From Zygnema cylindricum (lineage: Eukaryota > Streptophyta > Zygnematophyceae > Zygnematales > Zygnemataceae): a stretch of 64,000 nucleotides of DNA. Shown piece by piece: positions 22,877-34,140 of this stretch. The notes under the pieces were generated by a model that saw nothing but the letters and a program-made list of their open reading frames with translations, was not told the DNA's origin and made no database searches. Position numbers and translations under genes: made by a program. The stretch covers positions 65,275 through 129,274 of the forward strand of contig JBBHKE010000675.1 in the NCBI GenBank assembly GCA_037447655.1, read 5' to 3'. Numbering within the stretch: the first letter of the stretch is position 1; each line of letters begins with the position of its first letter.

Positions 22877-24947
22877 CATGGGAGGTCGTTTTTTTACTTG
22901 GTTTGGGTGTAGGAGGAGGGAGATTGTTTAGGGTTGGAGGGAGAGGTGGAGGGAGGGGTGGAGGGAAGGAGAGAGAGACGATGAGAAGTGGTTGGCGAAG
23001 CAGTCGGGTTTAGTAAAAAAAATTGCCAAGTTTTTTTTTGTTTTGTCGTTTTGTGGTTTGTTTCGTTGTTGCGCGACCAGGTGCTCGCAACGGGCGGTAC
23101 GACAAGGGCCAATAAACGACAAAAGGCAGCGATCGTCGGGGCTGTCACGCTACGTGGAGGTTTGTGTACGGCTTTGTTTCACGCTTTGGAGGAGATGTTT
23201 TGTCATTTTGTGCGTTCGTTAGACCGTGGGCGGTGACGTGGCTGACGAATGGGAGCTCGAGGAGAAACGAACCGAAGGTTTGTTGCGATCCTGGCTAGGG
23301 CTGTTTCCGGTGGAGGTACGGATTTGTCCGTACAACTAGTCCTTTTTGATGGTATTGTGTATGGATGGTACGGATTAGGATTCTGTATGTACGGTTTGAC
23401 TAACGCCCGATTGGCGCAGATCTTTTTCGAATGTATCCGGGTGGTGAGGTGCAGATCCGTACATCGTGGAAGTGTCTCAGATAAGACAAAAAAGTTGCTC
23501 GTTAACGAATCAGAGTGCAAGTCGTGTTTGTACGAATGGAAAACCATATGAAAAGTACAGTATCATGCGTCCGTACATGGCAGCAGTCTGGCGTTGGACA
23601 GTGACGGTCCTTTTTTGTCGAAACTTGTTTCCGCAAAACGACAAAAAGGGGTTTGAGCGAGCGATGTTTTCGAGCAAGTGGGAAAGTTAATCGGACGGCT
23701 TTGAAGTTCCAGGAAACGCGGATCTGCCAAGGGTGGTAACACTTTGGGCGACGCCCTTTTTCCTTCGTTTCAGGCGAACTTGAAGTATCCGTACATATGT
23801 TGACTAACGGAATAGTACAGTACTTGACAGTACAGTGGCATCAGCTGTTATAATTGCAAAAGATACGTACCGGGACTATCTTGAATTTGAGCCGGACTGT
23901 CCGTACAGTAAAGCCAGTCCAGGTATGTCATTCCGGCAAATGAACAAATGGCAGAACTATGACACCTGGGAATTCCTTACAACTTTTTTACCGTACTCTT
24001 GTATACTGGATTCTATTTAGTGTTACCACTTAGAATTGTCGAATCTTCAGATCGTCGATTGGAAATGAGCAAACCTGTATCCAACCAGGAGGAGCCACGC
24101 GGCAAAAATGTTTTGAGCCTGCCGTGCGCGCAGGAATTTCGGACGGCTGCCACTGGAGCAGAATTTTTCGTTCACGCTGTCGCGACGCTAAAAGTTAAGC
24201 GTCGAGTGAGTACTTGGGGTTCCAGACAAACTTTTTTTTTTGTGTTCTGCACCGCAAGTGGTCCCAGGGTCCATTTAATTGGACACGTGGACGGATTCAA
24301 AAAACAATTGCTTGCCAAGTCCGCCGATAGCGGTTGCACAGCGTGCCTTGATATTTTTTTCATCTGCCCGAGCATGTGCGCACCGACGGCGAAAGAAAAG
24401 GTAATCCAGTCTTCCACGGTTCCGCATTGACTTCTGTTTTTGAAATGCTGTCCACGCGTCATATTCTAACTGGAAAATTTCCACTGCTGCGGGAAAACAA
24501 TCAAACATACGCGAGGTGGGAGGAAAACGTTCACACAAGCCGGCTAACTTCTAGGGGTTGCGACAAGCATCGTAACGGCATTTGATGTTCTGTAAGGTTC
24601 CACCTGTCCTGGGATACGTACGGACATCACGAGAAAGTCTTCTTTTTTCAGTTGTGAGCGGGGCAGTTTTCTATCGACGTCGCCGCTTTTTGGAGTTCAC
24701 ACTTCACAGGTCATTTTTGGTCACACAAAATGCGAACACGGTAGAATTTCGTCGCTGTTTCATGTGTGAACGCTACCACGCGCGAATGCGCGAAGGATGT
24801 GAGGACCAACCGACAGTGCCGGGCAAGTTTTCCCGTACACAGCTAACAGCATGCAGTCGACCACACCTAACTCCAAAACGACAAAGATATTGCACAAAGA
24901 AACCTACGCTAATCAAGGTGAGAAATATGCTAGCAAGTCCTAGTGTG
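22877..24947. other. unassigned region upstream of the GT92 gene
   Basis: About 2 kb with several overlapping 60-140-codon frames on both strands, none matching a family I recognise. The plus-strand frames at 24063-24410 and 24660-24930 have mixed, Cys-containing composition and could hold exons. The missing 5' exon(s) of the GT92 gene would be expected here on the minus strand, but no membrane-anchor segment was identified. GTAC-rich motifs (CCGTAC, CGTACGG) are frequent. Confidence 0.45.
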
Positions 24948-24949
24948 TA

Positions 24950-25565
24950 CACCGCGAATCGTAATTAGAGTAAATTACTCTAATTCGGTCGCTCGAAATT
25001 TCGACTCTATTACATCAAATAGAGTAAATGATTCTAATTTTTTCATTATTCTAATTTAGGTAAGTTTAATTAGCGTAACAAAATTGTAATATAGGTTCGT
25101 TTTAAGTAGTGTGGAGTACGGATGACGTTCGACCGTGCAAAATTGTATTTTTTAAAGTAAAAAGGTACAAATAATGATTTAATACAATCGCGCTCGCACG
25201 TGAAATCGCACTAAACGAAAAATCAATCACATCGAAAAAAAGCCGTTCGCATAACTCTCGTCCGTCGACAGCATCGTCGTCAGTGTGAACATCAGCTAAC
25301 ATTCAGCGCGACAAATAATACTAGCGTCATAATGACGTCAAAACTATACGGACTGACAGATTCTGTACATCTACGTAATTTAGTGTTTATAATTTCAGCG
25401 CGGAAATTTATTGCCGACATAACCCAATATAGAGTACTTAAATAAATTAGAGTAAACTTCCTCTGTGAAAAAGTTCTATCACATAAATTAGAGTTCATTA
25501 CTCTAATTGTTTTTTTTGGTTTTTTTACTCTAATTTTTTCTTTACTCTAATTACGATTCGCGGTG
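24950..25565. mobile_element. MITE-like element, copy 1, flanked by TA
   Basis: Terminal inverted repeats start CACCGCGAATCGTAATTAG and run about 25 bp. TA at 24948-24949 and 25566-25567 fits a TA target duplication (Tc1/mariner-like). The interior has repeated TTAGAGTAA/TTACTCTAA motifs and no coding capacity. A second copy sits inverted at 28464-28964. Confidence 0.8.
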
Positions 25566-25833
25566 TAGTGTTCGGCAGAGGTCGCAAAAGGTCAACCGAA
25601 ACCGTGACCGACCGTTAACCGACCCCCCGCGCCGGATCCGGAACGGATTCGGTTGCCAAATTTTGGGGGGTCGGGCGGTTACGGTCGGTTGGCTCACCAT
25701 GAAAAAAAAAAACGGTCGGTTACGGTCGGTCAACCAAAAAACCAGAAAAAAATGAAAATTTTGTACTGTCCCTATAATCCAACATTCTTTTACTTTGTAC
25801 TCTTTGGTATCGTGGAAGTACGTGACATCATAT

Positions 25834-25986
25834 TAGCGTCGCAAATCTGACACGGTACTGTAGTAAGCTATTCATTTCGCAAAACATAAGGAACGCGACA
25901 AAGCGTCGCAAATCTGACACGGTAGTACAATATTCATTTCGCAAATCTTAGGGAACGCAACAAAACGTCGCAAATCTGACACGGTA
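25834..25986. repeat. ~65-bp tandem repeat inside the hAT, echoed near its other end
   Basis: The block GTCGCAAATCTGACACGGTA, followed by ATTCATTTCGCAAA, occurs twice plus a third partial unit. A single copy in the same orientation lies at about 29297-29360, so the repeat is near both hAT ends as direct, not inverted, copies. Confidence 0.8.
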
Positions 25987-26442
25987 CACCGCCAATCGCT
26001 ATTAGCGTAGTGTACGTTAATTCCGTCCCGCTTTTTTTTTTATTATTCTCCAATAGCGTAGCTTATTCTATTTTTTTTCTGTACGCCATTTAGGGTTATG
26101 TTCCAAGTACATCACAAAACGAAAGTACGTTGTCGGTTAAATAATGTGGCGTACAGTACGTATCAGACCTTACAAAATTGTACCTTTTTAAGTGAAAAAG
26201 TATATTTAATGAGTTTGAGTAACTGCGCACGCATGAGAATATGCTCTCTCAAAAGGGAATAAAAGCGGGATGTAAAATATCACGTTCGCATATATTCGAC
26301 CAACAACCACGTTTCGACTGTGTGAACGTACTACTGTGTGAGCGTTGTCGTGACTGATAGTGGCTCTAACATGTGTGCGACGGAAGGTCTAACGAGTATG
26401 TTTACTTGGATACCTTGCGCGAACTAAAAAATTGCAACAATT

Positions 26443-27500
26443 GTGACAACGATCTTGAATAAGAGCGGAACTTCCAAAAAAGGCAAATATGATGTGGAAG
26501 TTCCTGATTTTTTTGATCTAATTGACGCGTGTAAATCATTGGTCACGTTTTTCAAACAGAGTAATTTACAAAATCTTTTGAAAAACACATTAAAAAAAGA
26601 AAACACAACACGGTGGAATTCTTTGCTCCGAACGCTTAAGAGTATTTACGATGCATTCAATGAGATAAGACCAATCGCTCAAGCAAAAAATAAATTGATA
26701 CTTTTTGCTTGTATCGATAAGACTCACCTTACCGAATTTATACGATTTTTGGAAAAGTTCTAAGAAATTCAAAGAACCAACTTTACATTTGGTTTCGTTT
26801 AAACTATCGTCTCTCCATAACCATTGTAAGATAAGAAAAACATCTTACAATGACGGCGAAAAATAATGCCCCGCCGATTCCCTAAACTTGCAAAAAGTTG
26901 AAACAATTTTTTGTGAAACTTGCACTACTGAAGTAGGGCTTTCATGAGTATGATATTGTCGCGACTCTCTTAGATCCCCGACAAAAACAAAAGCTTGAAA
27001 TAACTGGGGTATCTAAAACCGAAATTGAAAGCGCAAGGGTCAAACTTCGAGAACTCGCAAACGACCTCGGTGATGACGTTGATTTCGGTAGTCCTCAACG
27101 TATCACAAAAAAAACGAAAAACATCGCAAAGTAAAGACGATTTCCACAAAATTTTTGGTGAGAGCGATGAGCAAAATGAGGTTCTTATTACCACCGACAA
27201 AAAAACGCTCGTTAACGACGAAATGAAACATTATTTTGGTTTAAAATTAACCAACGACGAAATATTGAACTTTAACATACCTGAATGGTGGAAAAAAATA
27301 TGTACGTGCGAAAGATGGAGGATTTCCTATTCTAGCCGGTGTTGCTATATCTGTTCTAGCTATGCTGGCTTCTAACTCCATGTCCGAATGCAATTTTTCG
27401 GATGCCGGAACACGATAACAAAAAGAGGAGCTCACTAGCTGCTTCAATTGTTAGTGATCTTTTGTGTGTTAGATCCAACCGATATCTTTTAAATGCATAG
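26443..27500 (+). pseudogene. hAT transposase, degenerate
   Basis: Pieces of an hAT-family transposase lie in order but in different frames. 26443-26763 has TTRWNSLLRTLKSI, the region following the catalytic domain. Around 26958-27005 there is ATLLDPRQKQKLEI, the LDPR block. About 27230-27480 is the C-terminal dimerisation domain, with LAGVAISVLAMLASNS then SECNFSDAG, equivalent to the SxxSERxFSxAG signature with Arg replaced by Asn. Frameshifts and stops separate the blocks, and the N-terminal BED zinc finger was not found. Confidence 0.82.
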
Positions 27501-28318
27501 TTTTTTATTTTGTTTTGGGTTCTAATTATTGTTATTTTTTTAGTATTAGTTATCATATTTTTTTTTCCCTTTAAATTTTTGTTGTATTTCACAATTTTTC
27601 TAGTGTTGTTTTGTTTTTTTTTTTTTTAACCGGAGTGCTTATTTTTATCAAATTACCAAAGCGTCGTATGTATACCAAATTTAGATTTATAGATTTTTGT
27701 TTAGTTTTAAGTTTGAGGTTGAGAACTTGTACAATAGAGTCGAAAATAGAACGAGGTTGTTATTTGTTTATTTCTATATTTGATACTACAAAATATTTTC
27801 TGTTTTTTTTGCTCATCACAATGTGTTTTTTGTCAATTGATTTTCTATGTGAAAACTATTATTTTTTTTTAAACATACATAATTGAAAATTTACCTTTTT
27901 TGCATAATTCATAACATAGTAGTGTAGTCGAAAGAAAAACCGTCCGGAAATTGTAGCGAAAAAATTAGATTTGCGAGAGAATAAACATTAATATAAGGGT
28001 TTAAGCATTAATCTAAAAGTTACACGCAAAATTAGGAACAAATCCCTTGAAAGAGGTGACTGTCGAGGAAAAAAAATATTCGAAAAGGGAGATTGCAAAA
28101 AGACAAAATAGTAAAAAGAAGAGGTACACGAGCTGTTTTTTTGCAAAGGGAGATGTACCACTACACCACTCATTGTTATTAGTATTAATAAGTCGCTACT
28201 ACTTATAGCCGAAAATCACAAAATATAGTTAACAACATTATTTAAATATGTGGACTATAGCCTGCCACGTCTCCTTGCATTCAATATTATTATTAATTGT
28301 GATTTTCCATTTACACTA

Positions 28319-29250
28319 CACCACGAATCGTAATTAGCGTTATTAACGCTAATTTCGTCACCACCAATTTTGACCCAAAAACCTTAAAAAGAGTAAATAA
28401 CTCTAAATTTGTCTTTACATTATTCAAGGTACTCTTTGAATCAGCGTTAACAACTCTATAGTACACCGCGGATCGTAATTAGAGTAATTAAAAATTAGAG
28501 TACAAAAACTAAAAAAAAAAAAAAAAGTAATTAACTCTAATTTATGTGATATAGCTATTTCAACTATGAAGTTTACTCTAATTTATTTAAGTACTCTAAT
28601 TTGGCACGCTAATATCCTCTACTGTAAATAAGGTATTTGTACAGAATTTGGCAAAACGTACCAGTTTATCGTCACCGTGACGTTTGCACTACGCGGTTTG
28701 TTAAAACGCAGTTACATGATAACGGCATGTATTTAATCATTATTTGTATTTTTTTACTTAATAAAGTACAATTTTGCACGGTCGGAGGTCGTCCGTACTC
28801 CACACTATTTAAAACGAACCTATATTAGAATTGAAAACGCTAATTAAAATTTACCTTAAATAGAATAATGAAAAAATTAGAATCATTTACTCTACTTCAT
28901 GTGATAGAGTCGAAATTTCGAGCAACCGAATTAGAGTAATTTACTCTAATTACGATTCGCGGTGTAGTATAGTGCCATTTTAAATAGTGTGGCTAACGTA
29001 CAGAACTGTACCGTATTAATGAAAAAAGTACAAAAAATGATTTAATACATGCCGTTATGATGTTTTTTTTCAGTTTTACCTTTTTTGTACTCAAATGGTT
29101 TTGCCATCGCAATTTTTGCAATAAAGATTGTACTTTGTTATGATGTACCTGCGTTTTCACAAATCGCGTAGTGCAAACGTCATAATGACGTGAAACTGTA
29201 CATTTTGACAAAATGCGTTTTTCCAAACCGCGTAGTGAAAACGTCATAAT
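28319..29250. mobile_element. diverged relative of the CACCGCG MITE, interrupted by copy 2
   Basis: A left end reading CACCACGAATCGTAATTAG starts at 28319, after TA. Beyond copy 2 there is sequence related to the MITE interior (AAATAGTGTGGCTAACGTAC, AATGATTTAATACAT). The right end could not be fixed, so the boundary is approximate. Confidence 0.45.
28464..28964. mobile_element. MITE-like element, copy 2 (inverted relative to copy 1)
   Basis: Starts CACCGCGGATCGTAATTAG and ends CTAATTACGATTCGCGGTG, with TA at 28462-28463 and 28965-28966. Its right half is the reverse complement of the left half of copy 1, including GATAGAGTCGAAATTTCGAG. Confidence 0.8.
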
Positions 29251-29606
29251 ACTTTGAACACTTTTGTATCGTGGAAGTACGTGACATCATGATTAGCGTC
29301 GCAAATCTGACACGATACTGTAGTAAGCTATTCATTCCGCAAATCTTAGGGAACGGGACAAATCGTAATTATTGGCTTTCATACGTCGTACATTGGTTAA
29401 TTTTGTACTTTTTCGGTCACGGGCAGGCACGGTTAGTCGCGAGAAATCGAGATTCGGTTAATTTTTATTTTCGTAAACGTCGGTCGGTTAACGGTTAACA
29501 ATTTTGGAGCGTGACATAACTCGGTCGGGCGTCGGTTACTCAGATTTTGAAAAAAAAAAAAACGGTCGGTTTCGGTTATGTAAAATTTTGACTTTTGCGA
29601 CCTCTG

Positions 29607-30386
29607 GTGTTCGGTATCGAGGACCATTTGCCGATATTCGATATATATCGAATTTCGGGTATCCGATAATCGATATATCGCTTCACTATATCGAAAATGA
29701 AGATATCTCCATATATCGCCAATATATCGTATCGCCAATATATCGAAGCATAAAAGAAAAGGAAAAAAAAATGACAGGTCACCAAAGTCACGTGCCCTCA
29801 GACAAAGTGACCGTAAAATCTTTGCCGAAAAGAAATACGGTTTTGAAAGTCTGCAAGGTGAAGGAGATCTTTGAGGTACATTGACGCGGTACACTTGCGA
29901 AGTACACGCGCATAATACGCAAGGACGGATTTCCATACGAAAATGGTCAGTTTTCAATTTTTTGACGATTTTAGAGATTTGATCGTCAACTTACAAGGAA
30001 CCACTCAAATCAAAACACGTATGTAAAAACTTGTTTACAAATGTTACGCGATGGAACCGAGGCCTATGTAATACATAAATTTTGTTGTCTTTACTATTAA
30101 AGAATTGGTACTTTTTTATCGGTTACAGTTAGCGGCGTCTACCTTTAAGTCACGGAACGAAAATCACGTCGTACGTGGCGTATCAGACAATATGTCTTTT
30201 TTGCTAAAATAACATATCATATAAAAATACAAAATATTAAATTTAAAAAATACTGTATATCGCGATATATATCGTGATGATTTATGTTGGTCTCGGTACG
30301 ATATATCGAGGATTCTGCTCGATCGATATTCGAAATATCGAATATCGAAATTATCGCGATATGAATTTACCCGATACCCAACACTA
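29607..30386. mobile_element. GATATCG-rich palindromic element, split by the hAT insertion
   Basis: The left end, GTGTTCGGTATCGAGG, was the hAT target and is now partly duplicated. The right end is CCGATACCCAACACTA (to 30386), so the termini form an inverted pair GTGTT[C/G]GGTATCG. Both subterminal regions are dense in overlapping palindromes (CGATATATCG, TATCGATA, TATCGCGATA). There is no coding frame. A relative is at 44440-44607. Confidence 0.7.
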
Positions 30387-31966
30387 CTAGTGTGAGCTTT
30401 ATATTCGCACATCCTTTTACTAGCCTGTCGACCAATCACATGACTGTAAAATACACAATGAGAATGTAAAGCATACGGCCAAACCCCAGATATCTACCTC
30501 AATGATTACAATCCCTGTATACACACTATTTACTAATGCCACATCGACTTTCGAAACTCTCCACCGAACATCCATTTCACCAACGACATATTTGTCGCGT
30601 CACGGTATTGTAGTTACGTACAGAATCTTCGCAAACCATCTCGACCGCCGGTTGAATATATCCGTTAGGGCACCTGTCATCTTCCTTACGGTGCCGTTCT
30701 GTTGAATTCGGATGCCACTGTTACCGCGCGATCAAATCCCGTGTTCTACAGTACAATCATGGGTTTCGAACAAGCTTCCATACAAGTGTGGGACCCGCGG
30801 CACCCCTTCGGCACCCCTCGACCCCTTCGGCACCTCGCGCGATCGGGTATGCGAAAAGGGCTCGTATGTTTAGGGTCGTTTATTATTCCTTTGATTGTTT
30901 TTTTTTGTATAAAAAAACACAAACCCATATAAAATAAACCCTAAACATACGGTCGCGCGGAGAATACGGGTGACATAGACGCCTTCGGCACCTCCGAGGA
31001 ACCAAAAAAACGCAAAATTCAGTACAGTACTGAATCGAGCGTTTTTAGGTGTGAAGGCCGCGTGTGAAGGGGTCCACGTCGCCCTGCACTCCTTTCACTC
31101 CAATTTCGCTTTACGACAACTCGCGCCGCGCGGCGCGTCGCAAGTATAAATATGTTTAGGGTTTTTTTCTCATTCGTGTTTTTTTTATATAAAAAAAAAC
31201 ACAACCAACAACCCTATGCCCCTAAAAATCCGCGGTACCCAGGCGGTATTTTGCAAAGTGTGCAAGTCTCGGCGAATTTCGCCTCGTGTAGGAGACCTGC
31301 ACACCTTGCACTCCACGGGCGAGAAAACTAACGAACTTAGACTGTAGTGTCAAACGACATCACTTCCGTAATGTGGTACAAGTACAGTACCTTCTCAGGT
31401 ACATTATTGTCCTGCTATTTGTACGGCGTCAGCTTAGTGCGCTCTAATGGCCTATTCCTACCGGAGCATTTGTAACTTTTTGCCCATTTCGATGATTTTC
31501 CCAAAACTCATTGGAAAACGGGTCATGTTCACACCAAAATTTTGGCACATTACTTCGATTGAAGGAGTCTTGTGACACGTCACACACTTCGGCGTCATCA
31601 ACCATAGGGGCGAAAACAAACCAGCAGATTTTCAAACTTACTAATACATCCCCCTTTTCCCTGGTGACGAAGTTGGACAGTATTTTCAAGCGAAAACAAT
31701 GAAATAGCCAATCGGATGTTGTTTTTGCTTTGTCATCTTTTGAGCTAATCGTTGGCATGTTTCAAAGAAAGACGCAACCTTAACCCGACTTCAATATACT
31801 CAAATATTTTGAGGAAGCTCGTTCGTACGGCTTTCCGGGAACTTCCGAGAACAACAAAGTCGGTGCTCAGAAAGCCGTACATTATTGGAACGCCCGTCTG
31901 TTGCGGAAGTGATTTTTTTCCGATGGGAATAGGCTATGAGTACTTGCATTGTTTGTACTTAGGCTA
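30387..31966. other. non-coding stretch with small foldbacks
   Basis: Contains the TTTAGGG hairpins, a GGCACCCCTTCGGCACC short tandem (30806-30835) and an inverted pair GTACGGCTTTC ... GAAAGCCGTAC at about 31826-31880. The minus-strand frame 31444-31758 (104 codons) has mixed composition but matches nothing I recognise. Confidence 0.5.
30864..30950. repeat. hairpin-forming inverted repeat containing TTTAGGG
   Basis: GTATGTTTAGGGTCGTTTATT is mirrored by AATAAACCCTAAACATAC with an inner ATTGTTTTTTTTTG/AAAAAAACAC pair. A similar TATGTTTAGGG ... AAAAAAAACACAAC hairpin lies at about 31147-31212. A possible small foldback element. Confidence 0.7.
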
Positions 31967-32903
31967 CGTCCCCATGTAAACGGTACTTTGATAAAGTATT
32001 TTGGACTATAGTAAAGATTCTCAGTACCACTTTGAAGAGCGTCCCTATGTGTGAAAACGAAATCGGAACTTTAAAATGTGACGGTTGTAGACGTAGGTAC
32101 AACTTGTGACAATTGAAGCCGACTACGAAACTTCCGACGATTAGTGACGCCAACAAAAATAGCGAGAGTGATAAACGTATAGATTTTTGTGAAATTATAG
32201 ATGTTTAGGGTTTGGTGACATTGTGATGTCATGCTCACTTGTGACAACGTCGACGTCACTGATTCAACAACTTTCTGCCATGGTTTCTCGATTTCGTTTT
32301 TTATGCTTTTCTCACTCGACTTGCCATTAAAAAAAGATCTAATGTTTTTCAAAAATAATATTTTTAAAAGATATTTCATTTTATACCAATATTGTCGTGT
32401 CTCATTCTAAAAAGTGTGAAATAAAAGCGACGGTGTGAGAGTGACAGGGGAGAGGCGACCACAACGCAAAATTTTGCAAAGGACCCCATGATGAAAGTGG
32501 AGGTCCGAGACCCTTGAATTTTTTTTCCGTACATGCACGTGACGAGCAATGAGAAAAATAGCGAGGACTCTCCCTCGTCCTAAAATTTTCCCACTCTTGT
32601 GGCGCGTGCGTGGGTCGTTTTTCATTCGCTTTTTGGGCGGTAATTGAACTAAAATCACCCCCTCGAGGTGATTTTGGATGAAGTTTTTTTTTGGGCTGTA
32701 TTCTCTTGTCCGGGGGTCGAAAAGGGGAAAACACCAAAATGCGTTCACATGACGACAAACACGCCGTATATCCAAGGTATGAATTGACGCTCACTCTGCT
32801 TTGGTAAAAACAATTTTCTCGTACGGGTTAAGTTTTCGTCAAAGTTCCCTGAATTTTAGGGCAAAAAGACAGAGAAAAGTAGATACTTTAATATATGGGG
32901 ACG
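31967..32903. mobile_element. TA-flanked inverted-repeat element
   Basis: The ends are CGTCCCCATGTA (31967) and TATATGGGGACG (to 32903), each bordered by TA. The interior has no open frame of note and includes a near palindrome AAATCACC ... GGTGATTT at 32654-32673. A second, diverged copy flanks element D further right. Confidence 0.6.
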
Positions 32904-32905
32904 TA

Positions 32906-33239
32906 CCCTTACTTCTCAATACTCTCATTGGAATACTTTATGTCCTGCTTTTTTAGTCCTGTTTGAGACCTATTGAAAAGTACTGTACTGTACAATACTG
33001 AACAACTTACAGTACTGCACTTTACTTTACTGTACTGATCATCGACAGATGCAGCAACACATGTCACATCATCTCGATTATCTGGATGTGACATAGAGAC
33101 AAAATCATGAGCTTCATCTGACACATCCTAATTGAGATAAACACTAATTTTGTTGCAGATTCCATTGTCTTGGAGATTGCTTGAGTCCATATAGTGTTTT
33201 GATAAGTCAACATAATAGTTTCGCTTTTCCACTCTCTTT
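32906..33239. other. short spacer with GTACT repeats
   Basis: Holds an AGTACTGTACTGTAC-type simple repeat (about 32978-33040). No gene seen. Confidence 0.5.
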
Positions 33240-33537
33240 CTAACCCTTTGGTTGCTTCATGAAGAAGTCTTCCTCTTGTTTTATAATGAACAATGTAGTC
33301 TTAACATCCATTTGATGTATCTCTATGTCTTCCACTGTCATAATAATGCCTAAAACAAATTTTCACAACGCGAAGCTTCATTACCTTTGAAAAAGTTTCA
33401 TCAAAATCTATTCCCCCTTTCTCACTGTACGCTTTCGCTACCAACCTAGCCTTATATCTTTCAATGGTATTATCTAGATAAAATATAAGCTTAAATACCC
33501 ATTTACATCCATGGCATTTCTACCTCCACGTCATTCT
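33240..33537 (-). pseudogene. Copia reverse-transcriptase fragment
   Basis: Minus-strand translation in more than one frame gives DNTIERYKARLVAKAYSEKG then IDFDETFSKV, and EIHQMDVKTT, the N-terminal part of the Ty1/copia RT. It is cut off at its 5' side by the LTR at 33538-34131, so it may belong to a different element from the gag-integrase part at 34141-36850. Confidence 0.75.
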
Positions 33538-34131
33538 TGAAAGGATCGATAACACAATCGGAATGCGCAAAAATTGACAAATTGCACAATGCGGAAGCAA
33601 ATTTAACTCGCATAAAATATCTACCAGCTCACATTACAAACATTAATTTATCATGAACATAGATAGAGACATTACATAATTCAAAAGAGGAATTCACATT
33701 AATTCTCATATATTAACTCTACAATAATATCTCCTTAATTTCTCCTTAGTGATCTCTAATTCCCTCACTGGCTGGCATTTTAACTTAGTCGCAGATTACA
33801 TCTATAAATATAATTATAGAAGCGTCACATATACTTAGACGCAAAATAGAGTACGACGCAAACTGAAACAACTCGAAACGAAACGTCTAGAAGTACAATA
33901 CTTAAAGTACAACTTAACCTACGTGAAACGAAACTGCTAGAAGTACTACGCACGAACCAAAATACTAGAAGTCACGTACACAAACGAAATGGACCAAACC
34001 ATTCACACTTAATCAAACAAAACTAAAAGTACTAATGAAATGAAATATAATGCGCGACGTGACGCGCGACAAAACTGACCCACACTAAAAACGAATCAAC
34101 ATTGAAAAAATCCCACATTGCAATTCTAACA
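33538..34131 (-). repeat. LTR of Copia remnant E (3' LTR or solo-like)
   Basis: On the minus strand the LTR begins TGTTAGAATTGC right after a polypurine tract GAGAGGGGGAA, and ends near TTATCGATCCTTTCA. TG...CA ends fit an LTR. No matching 5' LTR is visible to the right of the gag region. Confidence 0.6.
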
Positions 34132-34140
34132 TTCCCCCTC

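Larger units (their letters stand above)
25576..29606 (+). mobile_element. hAT transposon with perfect 8-bp target duplication
   Basis: The ends are inverted: CAGAGGTCGCAAAAG at 25576 and CTTTTGCGACCTCTG finishing at 29606. Directly outside lies GTGTTCGG on both sides (25568-25575 and 29607-29614), the 8-bp duplication typical of hAT elements. Subterminal regions carry GGTCGGTT/AACCGACC motifs. The interior contains a broken transposase (26443-27500), short tandem repeats and two nested MITE sequences. Total length is 4031 bp. It is presumably immobile now, but the ends are intact. Confidence 0.92.

Noticed and set aside
21742-22879. Ser/Leu- and Pro-rich frames
   Set aside because: CT- and G-rich low-complexity sequence around the GT92 exon at 22604-22740.
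31444-31758. 104-codon minus-strand frame
   Set aside because: Mixed composition but no family resemblance and no joined exons found.
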